Shown: piece after piece, positions 47,656 through 58,234 of the stretch
Position numbering within the stretch: the first letter of the stretch is position 1
Layout of the letters: every line of letters starts with the position of its first letter
From: Lineus longissimus
Lineage: Eukaryota; Nemertea; Pilidiophora; Heteronemertea; Lineidae
NCBI RefSeq assembly: GCF_910592395.1
Contig: NC_088309.1
Location: forward strand, 16,804,599-16,868,598
Reading direction: 5' to 3'
Length of the DNA: 64,000 nt
Made by a program: the position numbers and the translations under genes
Notes under the pieces: generated by a model
What the model was told of the DNA's origin: nothing
What the model saw: the letters and a program-made list of their open reading frames with translations, nothing else
Databases searched by the model: none

Positions 47656-47724
47656 TATACCTATTCCAAGTGGTGCGCCATCACATGCATGTTATGCTGA
47701 TAAGATTGGGGGATGTTGCGAATC
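47656..47724 (-). repeat. Split direct repeat B2 (element 3' end)
   Basis: 69-bp match to B1, ending in GGAATAGGTATA. Confidence 0.88.
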
Positions 47725-47878
47725 GCAACTTGCACAACATGCAGAGAGAGCGCACTTGAGTCCCAAGCAGACAAGGGAGGGCGGGTTGGGTAAGATCACA
47801 CTGTCCTTGGAATAGAATCCCTCATCTGGAGCACAGTTTGTTCCTCTCCGACATCCGTTCGTCACATCCGTCCCTGTC

Positions 47879-47944
47879 GTGTTCCAAACAATAATGACAT
47901 TGCCGCTCAGCTCACGTGCACATGACGTCACCCCACTTTGGAAA
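47879..47944 (-). repeat. Split direct repeat A2
   Basis: 66-bp match to A1. Unique sequence of about 155 bp separates it from B2. Confidence 0.88.
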
Positions 47945-48013
47945 TATACCTATTCCAAGTGGTGCGCCATCACATGCATGTTATGCTGATAAGATTGGGG
48001 GATGTTGCGAATC
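47945..48013 (-). repeat. Split direct repeat B1
   Basis: 69-bp match to B2 at 47656-47724. It abuts A2. Confidence 0.88.
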
Positions 48014-48496
48014 TCCACCCACACAGACTGACTACGCTAACCCCTGCCCAGCAGGTATGCGTGTTTTATACAGAGTTTTATCCCAAACTCATCCCCAAAC
48101 TCATACATATAAACAAAGCATAGAAAACAGGAAACAAGTAAATCAACTATATTTTGGCTTTATTACGAAATAGGTTTTAACACAAAATAGAATTACAACT
48201 GCTCTATATATATACAGTGACTACTTAGTTAACTGGTGCTTGGTCTAAAATTTTCTAAGTCACTAATAGAGGCCCAGAATGGGATATTGTCGATTTACGA
48301 CCATGTAGGGCCTATACTAATCACATTTCAATGAAGAAAATGACAGAGTTTTGATTACATGTTCATTTCTTGATCTGGTCTTCTGTGGCCAATTTTATCA
48401 ATCAATGGTTGGTATGAAAGGCAATTGCAGTTGTGTAATTTCCTAGGCCCTTTACCCTAACAATCATATTGGTCATTCCTGTAGAAAGTTCAAATC

Positions 48497-49963
48497 ATGA
48501 GGAACACAACGTTGTTGTTACTGCTGATGCTTTCGCTCTTTGTCATGTGTCAGTCAATGATGGATGCTGGCAATGATGACGATGATGATGATGATGATGC
48601 CGATCAGCAGAATGGTGCTGCAGCAGTTGGTCTCCCTCGACGATGTAACAGTTACACTGTTGAAGCCAGGCTGCGACATGCCTTGGATTGCCAAACAGCA
48701 ATTGAACATGGCCGCATTCTAAATGTCAATGAGTATGCTAGGCGCTATCGACTATCCCCAACAACGCTCAGGAGATGGATACAGAACATCGATGAAATGA
48801 CGGATCAAGTGGAGGAAAATGCAGAACGCCGGCGAGTCAGAACCGACCATGATGGTTGTTGGCCGGAAGTTGAGAATATCGTGCACCAGCATTTTCAAGA
48901 ACGGAGGAATATTGCCCTGCCCGTTTCTCGGTCGGACATTGTTAATGATGCAACGATTGAATTTCAGAACTGGTGGGGCCAACTCCCACACAATGAACTT
49001 GAGGACATTGCAGCACGTCGCCCCGAAAGGTCCCAGTTTTCTGCATCAGTGGGTTGGGTTACAAATTTTATGAAACGGAAAAAGATTGTTTTCCGCCGTA
49101 AAACGAAAGATTCCACCACTGTACCGGCTGATGCACCACAGAGAGTGAGAGAATTTCAGACTGGCGTTAGGCAAACTGTAGCTGACAACCATGTCCACAC
49201 GCTCTTGAACTTTAACGAAACGTTTGCTCAGTTGGACTTCCCTCCGATGTATACAGCTGAGACCAGAGGTACAGTAGATGTAAATGTGAAAACATCGCGA
49301 GGAAATGCCAAACTCGGGTGCACCGTTGGATTGACAGTTGGCTCCAACGGAGAAAAACCGCCTGCTCATGTTGTTTTCAGGCAGCCGGGCTTCGTGCGTC
49401 AGATTAGAGATTTGAACAACATTCCAGATAACGTACGGGTCACATCCTCGAGGTCTGGTTGGGAGAATGGAGAGACACTGCAACATTGGTTGGACAATGT
49501 TCTTTTCCCTTACATTGGCGATTTTGACTTTAATGACATCCTTCTGCTTTTGGACAGATTCCGACCGCATCAAGCAGAGGATTTCTGTTACCCAATGGTT
49601 AAAGCAGGCATATTGTTAGACAATATTCCTGCTAGGTGTACATCGCTGGCTCAGCCGTTAGATCTCACTATTATGAGGGGATTTAAAGCTATAATGCAAA
49701 AGTATTGGAAGTTATGGAAATGTGATGCAACTGAGGCTGACGGAAATTGCCGCAAAATTACATTACAGGATGTACTCGGCATTATAAGTAGAGCATGGAA
49801 TGATGTAGCTCCTGAGTCTGCGGCTAAGTCATTTCAAGTGGCTGGCTTAACACCTCAACCAGATGGTCATTATCGTGATGATTTGTTGCTTGGTGAAAAC
49901 GAATTGTCAGACTCCGATAATGATGATGATAACTTAAATTTTGACGACAACTTGGAATTGTAA
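48497..49963 (+). CDS. pogo/Tigger-type DDE transposase, 488 residues
   Basis: The transposase binds the element's inverted repeats and cuts and pastes the element. The order is: hydrophobic start (residues 4-17), an acidic run DDDDDDDD (27-34), and a first helix-turn-helix (TAIEHGRILNVNEYARRYRL, LSPTTLRRWIQNI). A CENP-B-type helix-turn-helix follows (FSASVGWVTNFMKRKKIVFRRK), then a DDE_1 catalytic core. The core shows NFNETF where the family has N-x-D-E-T, so the first catalytic Asp is Asn. LLLLDRFRPHQAE has the second Asp and CTSLAQPLDLTIMRGFK the third. The signal-peptide-like start is odd for a nuclear protein, and an internal Met (MMDAGNDD, residue 21) could be the true start. The frame is fully open, so the loss of the catalytic Asp is recent, is tolerated, or marks a non-cutting version. 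Confidence 0.88.
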   Translation: MRNTTLLLLLMLSLFVMCQSMMDAGNDDDDDDDDADQQNGAAAVGLPRRCNSYTVEARLRHALDCQTAIEHGRILNVNEYARRYRLSPTTLRRWIQNIDEMTDQVEENAERRRVRTDHDGCWPEVENIVHQHFQERRNIALPVSRSDIVNDATIEFQNWWGQLPHNELEDIAARRPERSQFSASVGWVTNFMKRKKIVFRRKTKDSTTVPADAPQRVREFQTGVRQTVADNHVHTLLNFNETFAQLDFPPMYTAETRGTVDVNVKTSRGNAKLGCTVGLTVGSNGEKPPAHVVFRQPGFVRQIRDLNNIPDNVRVTSSRSGWENGETLQHWLDNVLFPYIGDFDFNDILLLLDRFRPHQAEDFCYPMVKAGILLDNIPARCTSLAQPLDLTIMRGFKAIMQKYWKLWKCDATEADGNCRKITLQDVLGIISRAWNDVAPESAAKSFQVAGLTPQPDGHYRDDLLLGENELSDSDNDDDNLNFDDNLEL

Positions 49964-50636
49964 AACAGTTGTAGTGCAAAGTAATGAATAAGTAAATGTT
50001 GTTAATGGCATCGGTTATGTAAGTGTTAGTTACTTTACCCCCCAAGTTAAACTTTTGGGCAAAAATCTCACATCCCCTCCCTGATTCAAATGCCACTTTT
50101 TTTAGGGTTTACCCTGTAAAAAGCTTGTAACGACATTCATTTTCCATGAAAAGCACTGGCCAGTGATCGTAGTCTTGGATGGACTTTCTGCATGTCGGAT
50201 TTCAAGCTATTAAAACTTTCTGAGTACTTGATGAAAGTGATCATAGTCAATAGGTATCAATGCCGACATGTGCAGTAGGCTCAAGTTGTCATTATTAGCC
50301 CATTCATGCTTCTCAAAAGGAATGTAGGCCCTGCACAACCCATCTGGGGCCTTATTCATGAAGCCTTCGTAAAATTGTTACTAATAACGATTTACGTGGC
50401 TCGTAGTAAGACTTTAGTAACTGCCAAGTAAGACACTAGGTCTTATTCACAAAGCATTATCATCGATTTATTACCGTATTACTTATTAAACCCTTCGTAG
50501 GGAAATATTATCAGGTACGCACTTGAGGTGATCTGTATAGAATTGTTACGTAATCCACTTGAGCTCACCTCATTGACTGTTTGTAATAGGGGCATCGAGT
50601 ATTTATACAGTAATTGGACGTGCTTACCATCATTTG

Positions 50637-52236
50637 ATGGATATTCGCCACCCTGACAACATCATGGAGAAAACCAATAAGAAGAGGAAGACCATTGTCC
50701 CACCACCCGAGGAAGGAAAGAAGACCGTTGTCCCACCACCCGAGGAAGGAAAGAGGAAACGGGGTGTGAATTTTTCCCCAAATGAAATTATAAAGTTAGT
50801 TGATCTCGTGGAATCGAAGTGGTCCGTGATCAGCAGCAAGTTTTCGGATGTCATTACGCTGAAGCGGAAGTCCGACACGTGGAAAGAAATAACCCTTAAG
50901 ATCAACAGTGTGGCAAGCGTCCGGAGAACGACCGAAGCAGTTCACCATAAATGGCATGACCTGAAATCGAAGGCAAAACAGAAGGCTGCAAAAATCAATG
51001 TACTGACCAAGCGGACCGGGAACAAACCCCTTGGCGATGATGTGTCCGAGTTGACGCAACTCGAGCAAAGGATCGTAGGCCTAATCGGTGTCGAAATGAT
51101 ACAAGGAATCGCTACTGGTATGGACACAGAAGAGCTGGACCTACCTGAAGATGACATGAACCAGCAATACCCGTTTTCCCCGTCTGTCACAGAAGCCGAT
51201 GATGACGAAATTTCTTATTTCGATCAGCATGCGTCACTCTCACTTCAAAAATCGAAGGTAGGTTGGTCGTCTGCGGGCGCTCCAGTTTCCTGCATTACAT
51301 TTCGCCCGATTTGTCTACAGATTCAAAAGTGCCATCTTAGGCGCTTGGCTCTTGACGAGATATTTCATCCTTACATAGCATTCAATACTTAATTCTATCA
51401 AATGTATTTTCCAGAGAATTCGTAAGGTTACAGCAACCGTCACGCGCCCGAACGATAGCAGCTCAGAAGATGACACCCGATCCCCTTCACCGCCGCCAAG
51501 TCCTGTCCGACAACCCAAGAGCTGTCGTCCCACTGCTGGCTCTTCCAAGGCGTCTTCAACTGGTTTGTCTGTCGCAGCAAAGAAGTCATTGCATACATTC
51601 CATACCGTTGAATTGCGGAAATCACCCGAGGTAAATAGGTTTTTGATTACTGGAGGCATAAGCAGTGATAAGGGAAGATCGCAACTTTCCAGGTGGCTGC
51701 ACAACGATCTGTGCAATGCTTTTTCTCATTTGCTTGTGTCGTTATTATGAAAGAAAACGTATCTCCTGACGTGCCCGTTTCTGTACTGGCCTTCTATATG
51801 AGAAGGAAGTAAATAACAACTAAAGACATACTAAGACCTCACTCATGTTTAATGGCTTTTTGCATTTAAGTCTATCAAATGTATTTTCCAGAGAATTCGT
51901 AAGGTTACAGCAACCATCACGCGCCCGAACGATAGCAGCTCAGAAGATGACACCCGATCCCCTTCACCGCCGCCAAGTCCTGCCCGACAACCCAAGAGCT
52001 GTCGTCCCACTGCTGGCTCTTCCAAGGCGTCTTCAACTGGTTTGTCTCTCGCAGATAAGAAGCTTTCACATGCCGTTGAACTAATTGATGTGGAGAAGGA
52101 ACGGGTCAAAATCGAGAGCAAGCGACTTGACGTGGAAGAACAACGGCTTCATCTGGAAGAAACAAAGGTTCATCTCGCAAAAAAGGCAGTATGGCTATTG
52201 GAGGTACTAGTGGATGCTGTTACGGAAACCAGCTAA
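50637..52236 (+). CDS. Harbinger Myb/SANT-like DNA-binding protein, with duplicated last exon
   Basis: Exon 1 is 50637-51257. The alternative or successive second exons are 51415-51630 (2A) and 51892-52236 (2B, stop TAA). All joins are phase 0 with CAG acceptors, and GTAGGT and GTAAAT donors. Residues about 12-38 contain a doubled IVPPPEEGK-type repeat. The trihelix/Myb domain follows: GVNFSPNEIIKLVDLVESKW, KRKSDTWKEITLKINSV and TEAVHHKWHDLKSKAKQKAA. Then come ELTQLEQRIVGLIG and an acidic part. Exon 2B ends in a coiled coil (VEKERVKIESKRLDVEEQRL, HLEETKVHLAKKAV). In this family the protein brings the nuclease to the nucleus and the termini. ATG 50637 is the first in-frame ATG. Confidence 0.82.
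51410..52045 (+). repeat. Direct duplication of about 170 bp containing the exon 2 acceptor
   Basis: 51397-51570 and 51874-52050 share acceptor, SSSEDDTRSPSPPPSPVRQP-coding sequence (Val changed to Ala in the second copy) and the following TGGTTTGTCT with only a few substitutions. They diverge after that point. Confidence 0.88.
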
Positions 52237-52706
52237 TCCCAGAAAACTGGCTCAAAACCAAAGGAGTACAAGTCCAGGTCATCGGCATTCTCTGTACTTG
52301 AAAAAATGGCCAAAGGAGAGTGACCTACATATATCACGCAATTTTAAAGTGATGTTGTTGCTGTATAACTGCTACATTGTTTGTTAGATAGATAGTGAAG
52401 TAAGGAATAACTGATAAGATTGTGCTTTCATCAAAATCGTGTTGGTTGTTGGTATGAATTTATACCTTGATCACAGTACATTGTTCTGTACAAACATGAT
52501 GTTTATTTGTTGATGAAAGAAGATCGTTGGAATTGTAGTTTGGCAGTCTCGCCAGTAATCATATGCTCTACAACCTTTCTGTTTATCGTTGTTGATTGTA
52601 ACATGATGTTGAAAACGTCTCTTGTTACATGTACCACCATTTTGGTTGTACACATCAATTAAAATGTTTGGGTTAATTGGAAATAAAGTTCTGTTTTAAA
52701 TACATA

Positions 52707-53997
52707 CTACATATTCCTGAAATGCTGATCTATCAAGCGTGCCCTTTCTCCAACACCTCTTTCTTCGACATCGACATCGAGGATTGGTCTATTGTTGACG
52801 TCATCATCGGGATTATCCACATTGGCTGGTGGGTCGTTTGGGACAGGGAGGCCGTGGTTTTCACAGATGTTATGTAGCACAGATGTTGCAATGATCACCG
52901 AGCAACACTTCTCGGGGCTTAATCGAAGAGTTCCACCTGCAAAAAAGGCATCTTATTAAAGAAATGAGAATGGGGAAAGTCGGTCGAAATCGAAATGGAA
53001 CTTGTACTGCAAAGCAGTCTATGCAGCAATGTTATGGGGTGAAATGCTGCAGCACTGTCTGAGAATGGCTATAATAGCCATTTGCAGACAGGTGCTGTCG
53101 GTGTCTAGAAACTGGCGATCTCTCCTGATTCACCAATAAGGACATAATTTACCTTCTTTGTGCAAGCACCTCCATCGGTTTTTCCATCTTCCAAAGGTTC
53201 GTTCAATGATGTTTCGTACTCGCCTGTGGTGAACGTTGTATTGTCTGTCCGCTGCATCTGCTGGGCGGGAGACTGGGGTCATGAGACAGGGTCTAAGTGG
53301 GTAGGCACTGTCACCGAGCAAGTATCCTCCATCATTCAGGCCGCGTTCCATCTTCACCTTTAAATTGCAGTTGGACCAGATAAACGCATCATGGGTGGCA
53401 CCTGGCCATCGGGCTACTATATTTGAAAATTTCAAATCATAAGTACAAACCCCTGCACATTAATGGCATGCCACTGTTTCCTGCACACGTATGCATTCTC
53501 GTTTACGGATGGACATTTGATCGGAATAAGGGATCATCTACGCAACCAATAACGTTCGGAATCCGATGGCGTTCTGTATAAAATCCTTCCTTCTGACGTT
53601 CTTGCTCAGCAGCTGTTCGAGGAAATGTTATGAAATGTTTTGCTTTACCCTGCAAAGCAGTTGCAACTCTGGTAATAATCCTTGATATCGTAGGTTGACT
53701 CAAGCCATTTGACATGTCTCCATTGTCCAACTGCAAACTGCCAGTAGCAAAATATCTAAGCGCAACGCAAACTTGGAGAGTTGCTGGAACGGCGTGCGAG
53801 CGCAGCGTATACGGGGCAATGTCATCCTGCAACAGGTCAATAACTTCGAGAAGGACCGGCCGAGTCATCCGGTATCGTCTGTACAAATCTACGTCATCAT
53901 AGACGTCAAGCGGTTGTAGACGATCTCTAAACACACGCTGCCGTCGTAAAGCCCGCCTTGCTTCCAAATTTTCCAACACAATCAACGCCGCAGCCAT
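52707..53997 (-). pseudogene. Harbinger DDE nuclease (HARBI1-like) with an intron and two frameshifts
   Basis: Starts at ATG 53997 (MAAALIVLENLEARRALRRQ). HARBI1-type helical domain: VCVALRYFATGSLQ, GLSQPTISRIITRVATAL and HFITFPRTAAEQ. First catalytic Asp is in NVIGCVD near 53540. A one-base loss near 53533 shifts the frame (IKCPSVNENAYVCRKQWHAI continues in another frame), and another near 53451 restores reading into FSNIVARWPGATHDAFIW (second Asp) and RNIIERTFGRWKNRW (Glu). A canonical intron 53152-52937 (donor GTAAAT, acceptor TTTTTTGCAG) joins CLHKEG to GTLRLSPEKCCSVIIATSVL. The stop is at 52707. With both shifts the reading frame is broken, unless they are assembly errors in homopolymer-like spots (GATCCC and GGGG). 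Confidence 0.85.
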
Positions 53998-54406
53998 GCT
54001 CCTTGTGTAAAAATGTGTCCAACTATCTAAGCATGGACTGATAACACGCTAAGAAGCCCGAACACCTCACGTAACACTAGTAACGACTTGCGAAATAGAT
54101 TTGAAGTTACGGGTGCTTCGTGAATACCGCGTAATTCGCTAATAACGACCTAGTAATACGTAAGTGCTTACTAGGCCCTAAGAAGGCTTCATGAATAAGG
54201 CCCCTGGGCCTAAAATGCATATTATAATGACCTATTATGGACTTAGAAAATTTTAGACCAGCACCAGTTAACTAAGTACTCACTGTATGTACTGGACTGC
54301 CTAGGAAGACTGCATGCAATTACTGCTCCAGAGACCGTATTAATCTTGACTGTGGGTAGCCTGTATAACTGCATGACACCGGATACCCAGGCCTATACTC
54401 GAGAAA

Positions 54407-55700
54407 TTACAAACGTGGTAAGGCATTTGGTAGACTTCTCTCATTGACAAAATCCTGTTCAGCCTGAGAAACAATATTTAGATTGTGCATAAGCCTGGCA
54501 TTCAAACGGGTCTGGTTAGAGCAATCTGCCCTGGTATAATGCTTAGCTGATGCCTCTGAAGCCCAGCCAATATGTTGCATCACGGCGCCTAGGTCCCTCC
54601 CATCACCTGTGGCTGCGTGAAGAGATATTGCGCAACCTCCTCTGAAGCTGTGAGGGGTTTCCCCCTCGTCAATACCAAGGGAGCGCAAGTAGAATTTAAG
54701 TCTAGCGTATATCGCTTCGTATGAGAGTGGCTTGTTTAACACTTGGCCTTTCCACACTGGACGGAACAGGAAACTACACCCAAGATTGATACCAATGGAC
54801 TTTGCCACAGAAAAATACCTTTCTATAGCCTCCACTGGGCATAAAGATTTGTCCTGACACCTTAGAGCCGAGAAAACCTTGGGCCTATCAATTCTGGCTG
54901 TTTTACCCCAGGTGTGCCTGATAAGGAAGCCCTCATGGTTTGGGAGTTCCTTCAGTTCTTGACAGAGCATCAGTCCAAGATCGTGGGACCGGTCGCCCCC
55001 AAAAAATAAAAGCTTGAATAGGGCCTGGTCTCTAGCAAAGATAAATGATTCGGAAGATTCCGATTCTGATTCCAAGTGACGCTCTAAGTAGAGCGCCAAC
55101 AACCTTAGCTTCGATATGAAAATGGGTTTGGCCTGTTTGGAGGTCACATGAGCCTTGCTCTGTTCCACTTTGACTTGTTTCTGATAAATGGATATATCCT
55201 CGGAGATAGCCGGGTTACCAAGGATCTGACCCCAGGGGCGGCATCTACCCAAAGCTATGAAGATGGATTTCATCTGGGAGATTTTACTTACAACTGTGTT
55301 ATAAGCCAAACGTAGAGGGCATGCGCAAAGAGGTTTCAGGTCTGTCATAAATTCACAGTCAACGTGATGAACCGGAGTTTTACCCTGGGAATCACATGCC
55401 GCCAGGAAAAGGCATAAATCCGATGGAGTACAGTTATCAATGGTTCTACCTATACCATGGAGAAAACTTTCAAGGTCAACCTGGATCTTGGACTTTTTCC
55501 TTTGCGTCGCTGATTCGTGGTACGTGTCCATCAAAAAACCCACTCGAGATTGGAGGGCAAAGATGTCTACCCTGTCATACTTCGATTTCCTGCGTTTCTG
55601 GAATGAACGAGACTGATAAATAGAGGAGCGTAGTATCCAGACGGACTTAGTGTTGCCCACGGAAATAACTCGTTACTGTGAATTTATTGCTACATTGATT
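54407..55700 (-). CDS. Ngaro tyrosine recombinase
   Basis: The open frame of about 420 residues encodes a phage-integrase-fold recombinase that inserts the circular cDNA without target duplication. Catalytic set: Arg in GGDRSHDLGL, His-x-x-Arg in PHSFRGGCAISLHAATG, His/Trp in VMQHIGWASEASA, and Tyr in KHYTRAD. Core-binding N-terminal part: VGFLMDTYHESATQRKKSKI and CTPSDLCLFLAACDSQGKT. It lies in the same frame as RNase H, separated by TGA (55703-55705) and a further TAA. No ATG precedes the domain until residue 44, so it may depend on splicing, readthrough or re-initiation. Confidence 0.85.
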
Positions 55701-55702
55701 CC

Positions 55703-57975
55703 TCATTTTCGGAACGGAGACCGGGATGGGAGGTCCAGTCGAGCTAAGAAAATTGGACAGGTCAGGGGAGATGCAATGTATCCTCGATTGGATGGGATAT
55801 CAATGACGTCCTCATCCCCTATATTCCCCAGTAAGGTCAACCGAGCAGATTGGATAAGATTTGGCCACCATGCTGGGAGAGGGGTCCTTTGGGGAACTAC
55901 TAATGATATCCGAAGTGGTCTCGGATTTTCTCGTGCTAGGAAAGCAAGCACAGCCGGGATGAGACCATAAGGGGGAAAGCAGTAGTAATTCTCTTTTGTA
56001 AATAAATTCTGAGTAAATACGTTCACTCCGTTCGAATTTGTTAGAGGCCAGGGAGTGAAATGAGGTAGAGCCTGGCCTAATGGATTCAACATGGCGTTGG
56101 AGTCCAACGCCATCAAATCCCATGTATGAGGGCCAAAAAGGTTTTCTACTTTGCGCCAAGTTGAATCCGATAGGCGCGAGTCCGAGAGTGACAATGTACG
56201 AGAGGGCGCATCAGCTGGGTTTTCCGCCGAGGGAATGTAAATGAGTCTAAGGTCACAATTCAGCTTAGCAACCAACTGAATTATACACTTTACAATTCTC
56301 ACCAAGGCAGGGTCTTTGGGTTTCAACTTCTCCCATGCTTCGACCAAGGCCTTATTGTCAACCCTTGCGTCAATTCTGCGGTTCTTCAAACGGTCTTCGA
56401 TAGAATAAAGGGTGTGCAACAAGGCATCCGATTCTTTGATGTGAATCGGGCGTTGGTCGTTTTTGGGCCAGAGGTCGTACAGGAGGTTACTACCTCCCAA
56501 GGCCGCCCCCCACGCAAAACCACTAGAGTCGGTAGCCAGTGTTAGGTCAACGTGTCTCTCACTCAGCCATGTTGATCCCTGTTCAAAGTTATCGATGCAG
56601 CCCCAGAAGAGAATTTCTTCCCTAAGATCGCCCTCAATTTTGATGGGGGACCCTGACTTCAAAGCCTTTGAAATGCTGGCAGCCATGATCCGGATGTATA
56701 GCCTTGCGACTGGGATACACAACTTAAAAGATATACATTTGCCCATGAATTTTTCCATAGTTTTGACATGCACAGCTTCCGACTCTAAAATGGTTTCCCG
56801 TAAGATCTTGAAATTCTCCCGTTTAGCCTCTGGGATGCTAAACTGTCTCAAATCAGAGTGAATACAAAGGCCAAGGTGGATCATTGCTAAGACAGGGAAC
56901 CAGAGGGACTTAATCTGTTCTATGAAGAAACCCAAGAGGTCAAGGATGGCTGCATTGAAATAAATGGACCATCCGGTCTGATTCAATTTAGATGCAATGA
57001 TGGATTTCAACGGGCCAAGGAATCTATCGTCGAGGTACTGAGTTGTAATCATTCCACGGAGACGCAGGAATGACGTAACCTGCATCCCAATGGTCTGGTA
57101 GATGTATGGCGATTCCGACCAGCCAAATGGCAGAACCGTGTACCTTAGGTACCATCCAGCAAACTGTACCCCAAATTAGGTTCGCGAAGCTGGAGATAAG
57201 CGAACTCCCAAGTAGGCTGATTTTTCGTCAGACGACGCCATAAAATCCCCTTGATCCAGTAGGGAAGGAAGGAGAGAGAGACCCTCAAGAGAGAACGGAA
57301 TGTGGCGCATCCATAAGTTCAAAAACTGCTCATTATGGCAGAGCCTCTTTTTCCTTTTGCCATCAACCATCAGGAGAGGCATCACAAGATGAGGGGGGTC
57401 TACTTCTCCAACCTTTCCTACTAGCTCAAGCGAACCATTACGCAAACCTTCCTCTAGATGACTCACGATATCCTCTTTGTGTTGGGCACAATTTGGCGCG
57501 TTATGAAAGACCATTGCCGGGGGAAGCTTTGAGTCATAGAATTCCCCTTTGAAGTAACCCTTAAAAGGTTGAAAGAAATCCACTATTTCAACTTCGTTGA
57601 AAATCCACTTTTCCACCAACTTAGAATCTTTATCATTAACCTGATCGAGCAGTATGGACCAGTTTTGCTTTTCTGTGTGTAGCTGCCCCGCTACGAACGA
57701 ATTAGGGTCTCTTAGGGAGAGTGAGTCAAGACAGTCTTGCCAGTTTTTACCTTTGACATCCCAAACTTTTAGTAACAGCACAGTGGGCGAAGAGAGAGAG
57801 GGCACCGAACCCCGACACTCGGTCCGCCTTGGTGACCTACGTTCGGAAGTAGCTTTTAGAGGATCGAATCCGGTGTTGAGTTCCCATCTGTCGGGTTGGA
57901 ACCTCGACTGAAATTCAGAACCAGGAAAGGTCACCAAAGCGAGTGCCAGGGCCGGACCTCTCTCTCCCGCTCACC
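55703..57975 (-). pseudogene. Ngaro reverse transcriptase-RNase H, one in-frame stop
   Basis: RT motifs run FPGSEFQSRFQPDRW, NEQFLNLWMRHIPFSLEGLS, the first catalytic Asp in SSDEKSAYLGV, FAGWYLRYTVLPFGWSESPY, and YLDD (QYLDDRFLG, near 57035). DIRS-type RNase H follows: LATDSSGFAWGAALGGSNLL, Glu in SDALLHTLYSIE, DNKALVEAW and IPSAENPADAPSR. A TAA at 57176-57178 interrupts the motif between SPASRT and FGVQFAGWY, where the family has an aromatic residue. The frame is the same on both sides, so a single base change explains it. No methyltransferase domain separates RNase H from the recombinase. Confidence 0.86.
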
Positions 57976-58234
57976 GGGGTTCAGTGTGACCCCATAGAAC
58001 AGGAAAAAAAAAAAAATCCAACCGAAACACTACCTTAAAGTTTACTGAAAATTTTCCCAACTGAGGCACAGTGGTATCAAGACATTAGGCACTATATAGT
58101 TTTACTTGAAGTGATGACGTTTGAAGTCAACAACCAGAGGCGCTTACTACAAAATTTGTTTTGCTTTGTTTGTTTGTTTGTTTGTTTTTTTTTTTTTTCA
58201 ACATTACTTCTTCTTTTGACAGAATTGAAACCAA

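Larger units (their letters stand above)
50347..54203. mobile_element. PIF/Harbinger transposon, complete ends, two genes
   Basis: Termini GGGCCTTATTCATGAAGCCT TC are inverted at 50347 and 54203. A 3-bp duplication CTG flanks both ends (50344-50346, 54204-54206). A SANT-like gene (plus strand, left) and a DDE nuclease gene (minus strand, right) face each other, the usual Harbinger arrangement. The element is inserted 384 bp after the pogo transposase stop. Confidence 0.88.
48215..54285 (+). mobile_element. pogo-like DNA transposon (interrupted by a Harbinger element)
   Basis: Terminal inverted repeats of about 47 bp begin CAGTGACTACTTAGTTAACT at the left and CAGTGAGTACTTAGTTAACT at the right (minus strand). 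They continue GGTGC..GGTCTAAAATTTTC on both sides. TA flanks both ends (48213-48214, 54286-54287). This fits Tc1/mariner-pogo elements. Own sequence is about 2.2 kb with one transposase. It sits in the 3' part of the Ngaro element. Confidence 0.88.

Noticed and set aside
48752-49573. Minus-strand frames over the pogo transposase
   Set aside because: Shadow frames of the plus-strand transposase.
54287-54406. Separate element between the pogo end and the recombinase
   Set aside because: It is the Ngaro 3' untranslated part, which continues at 48214 once the pogo element is removed.
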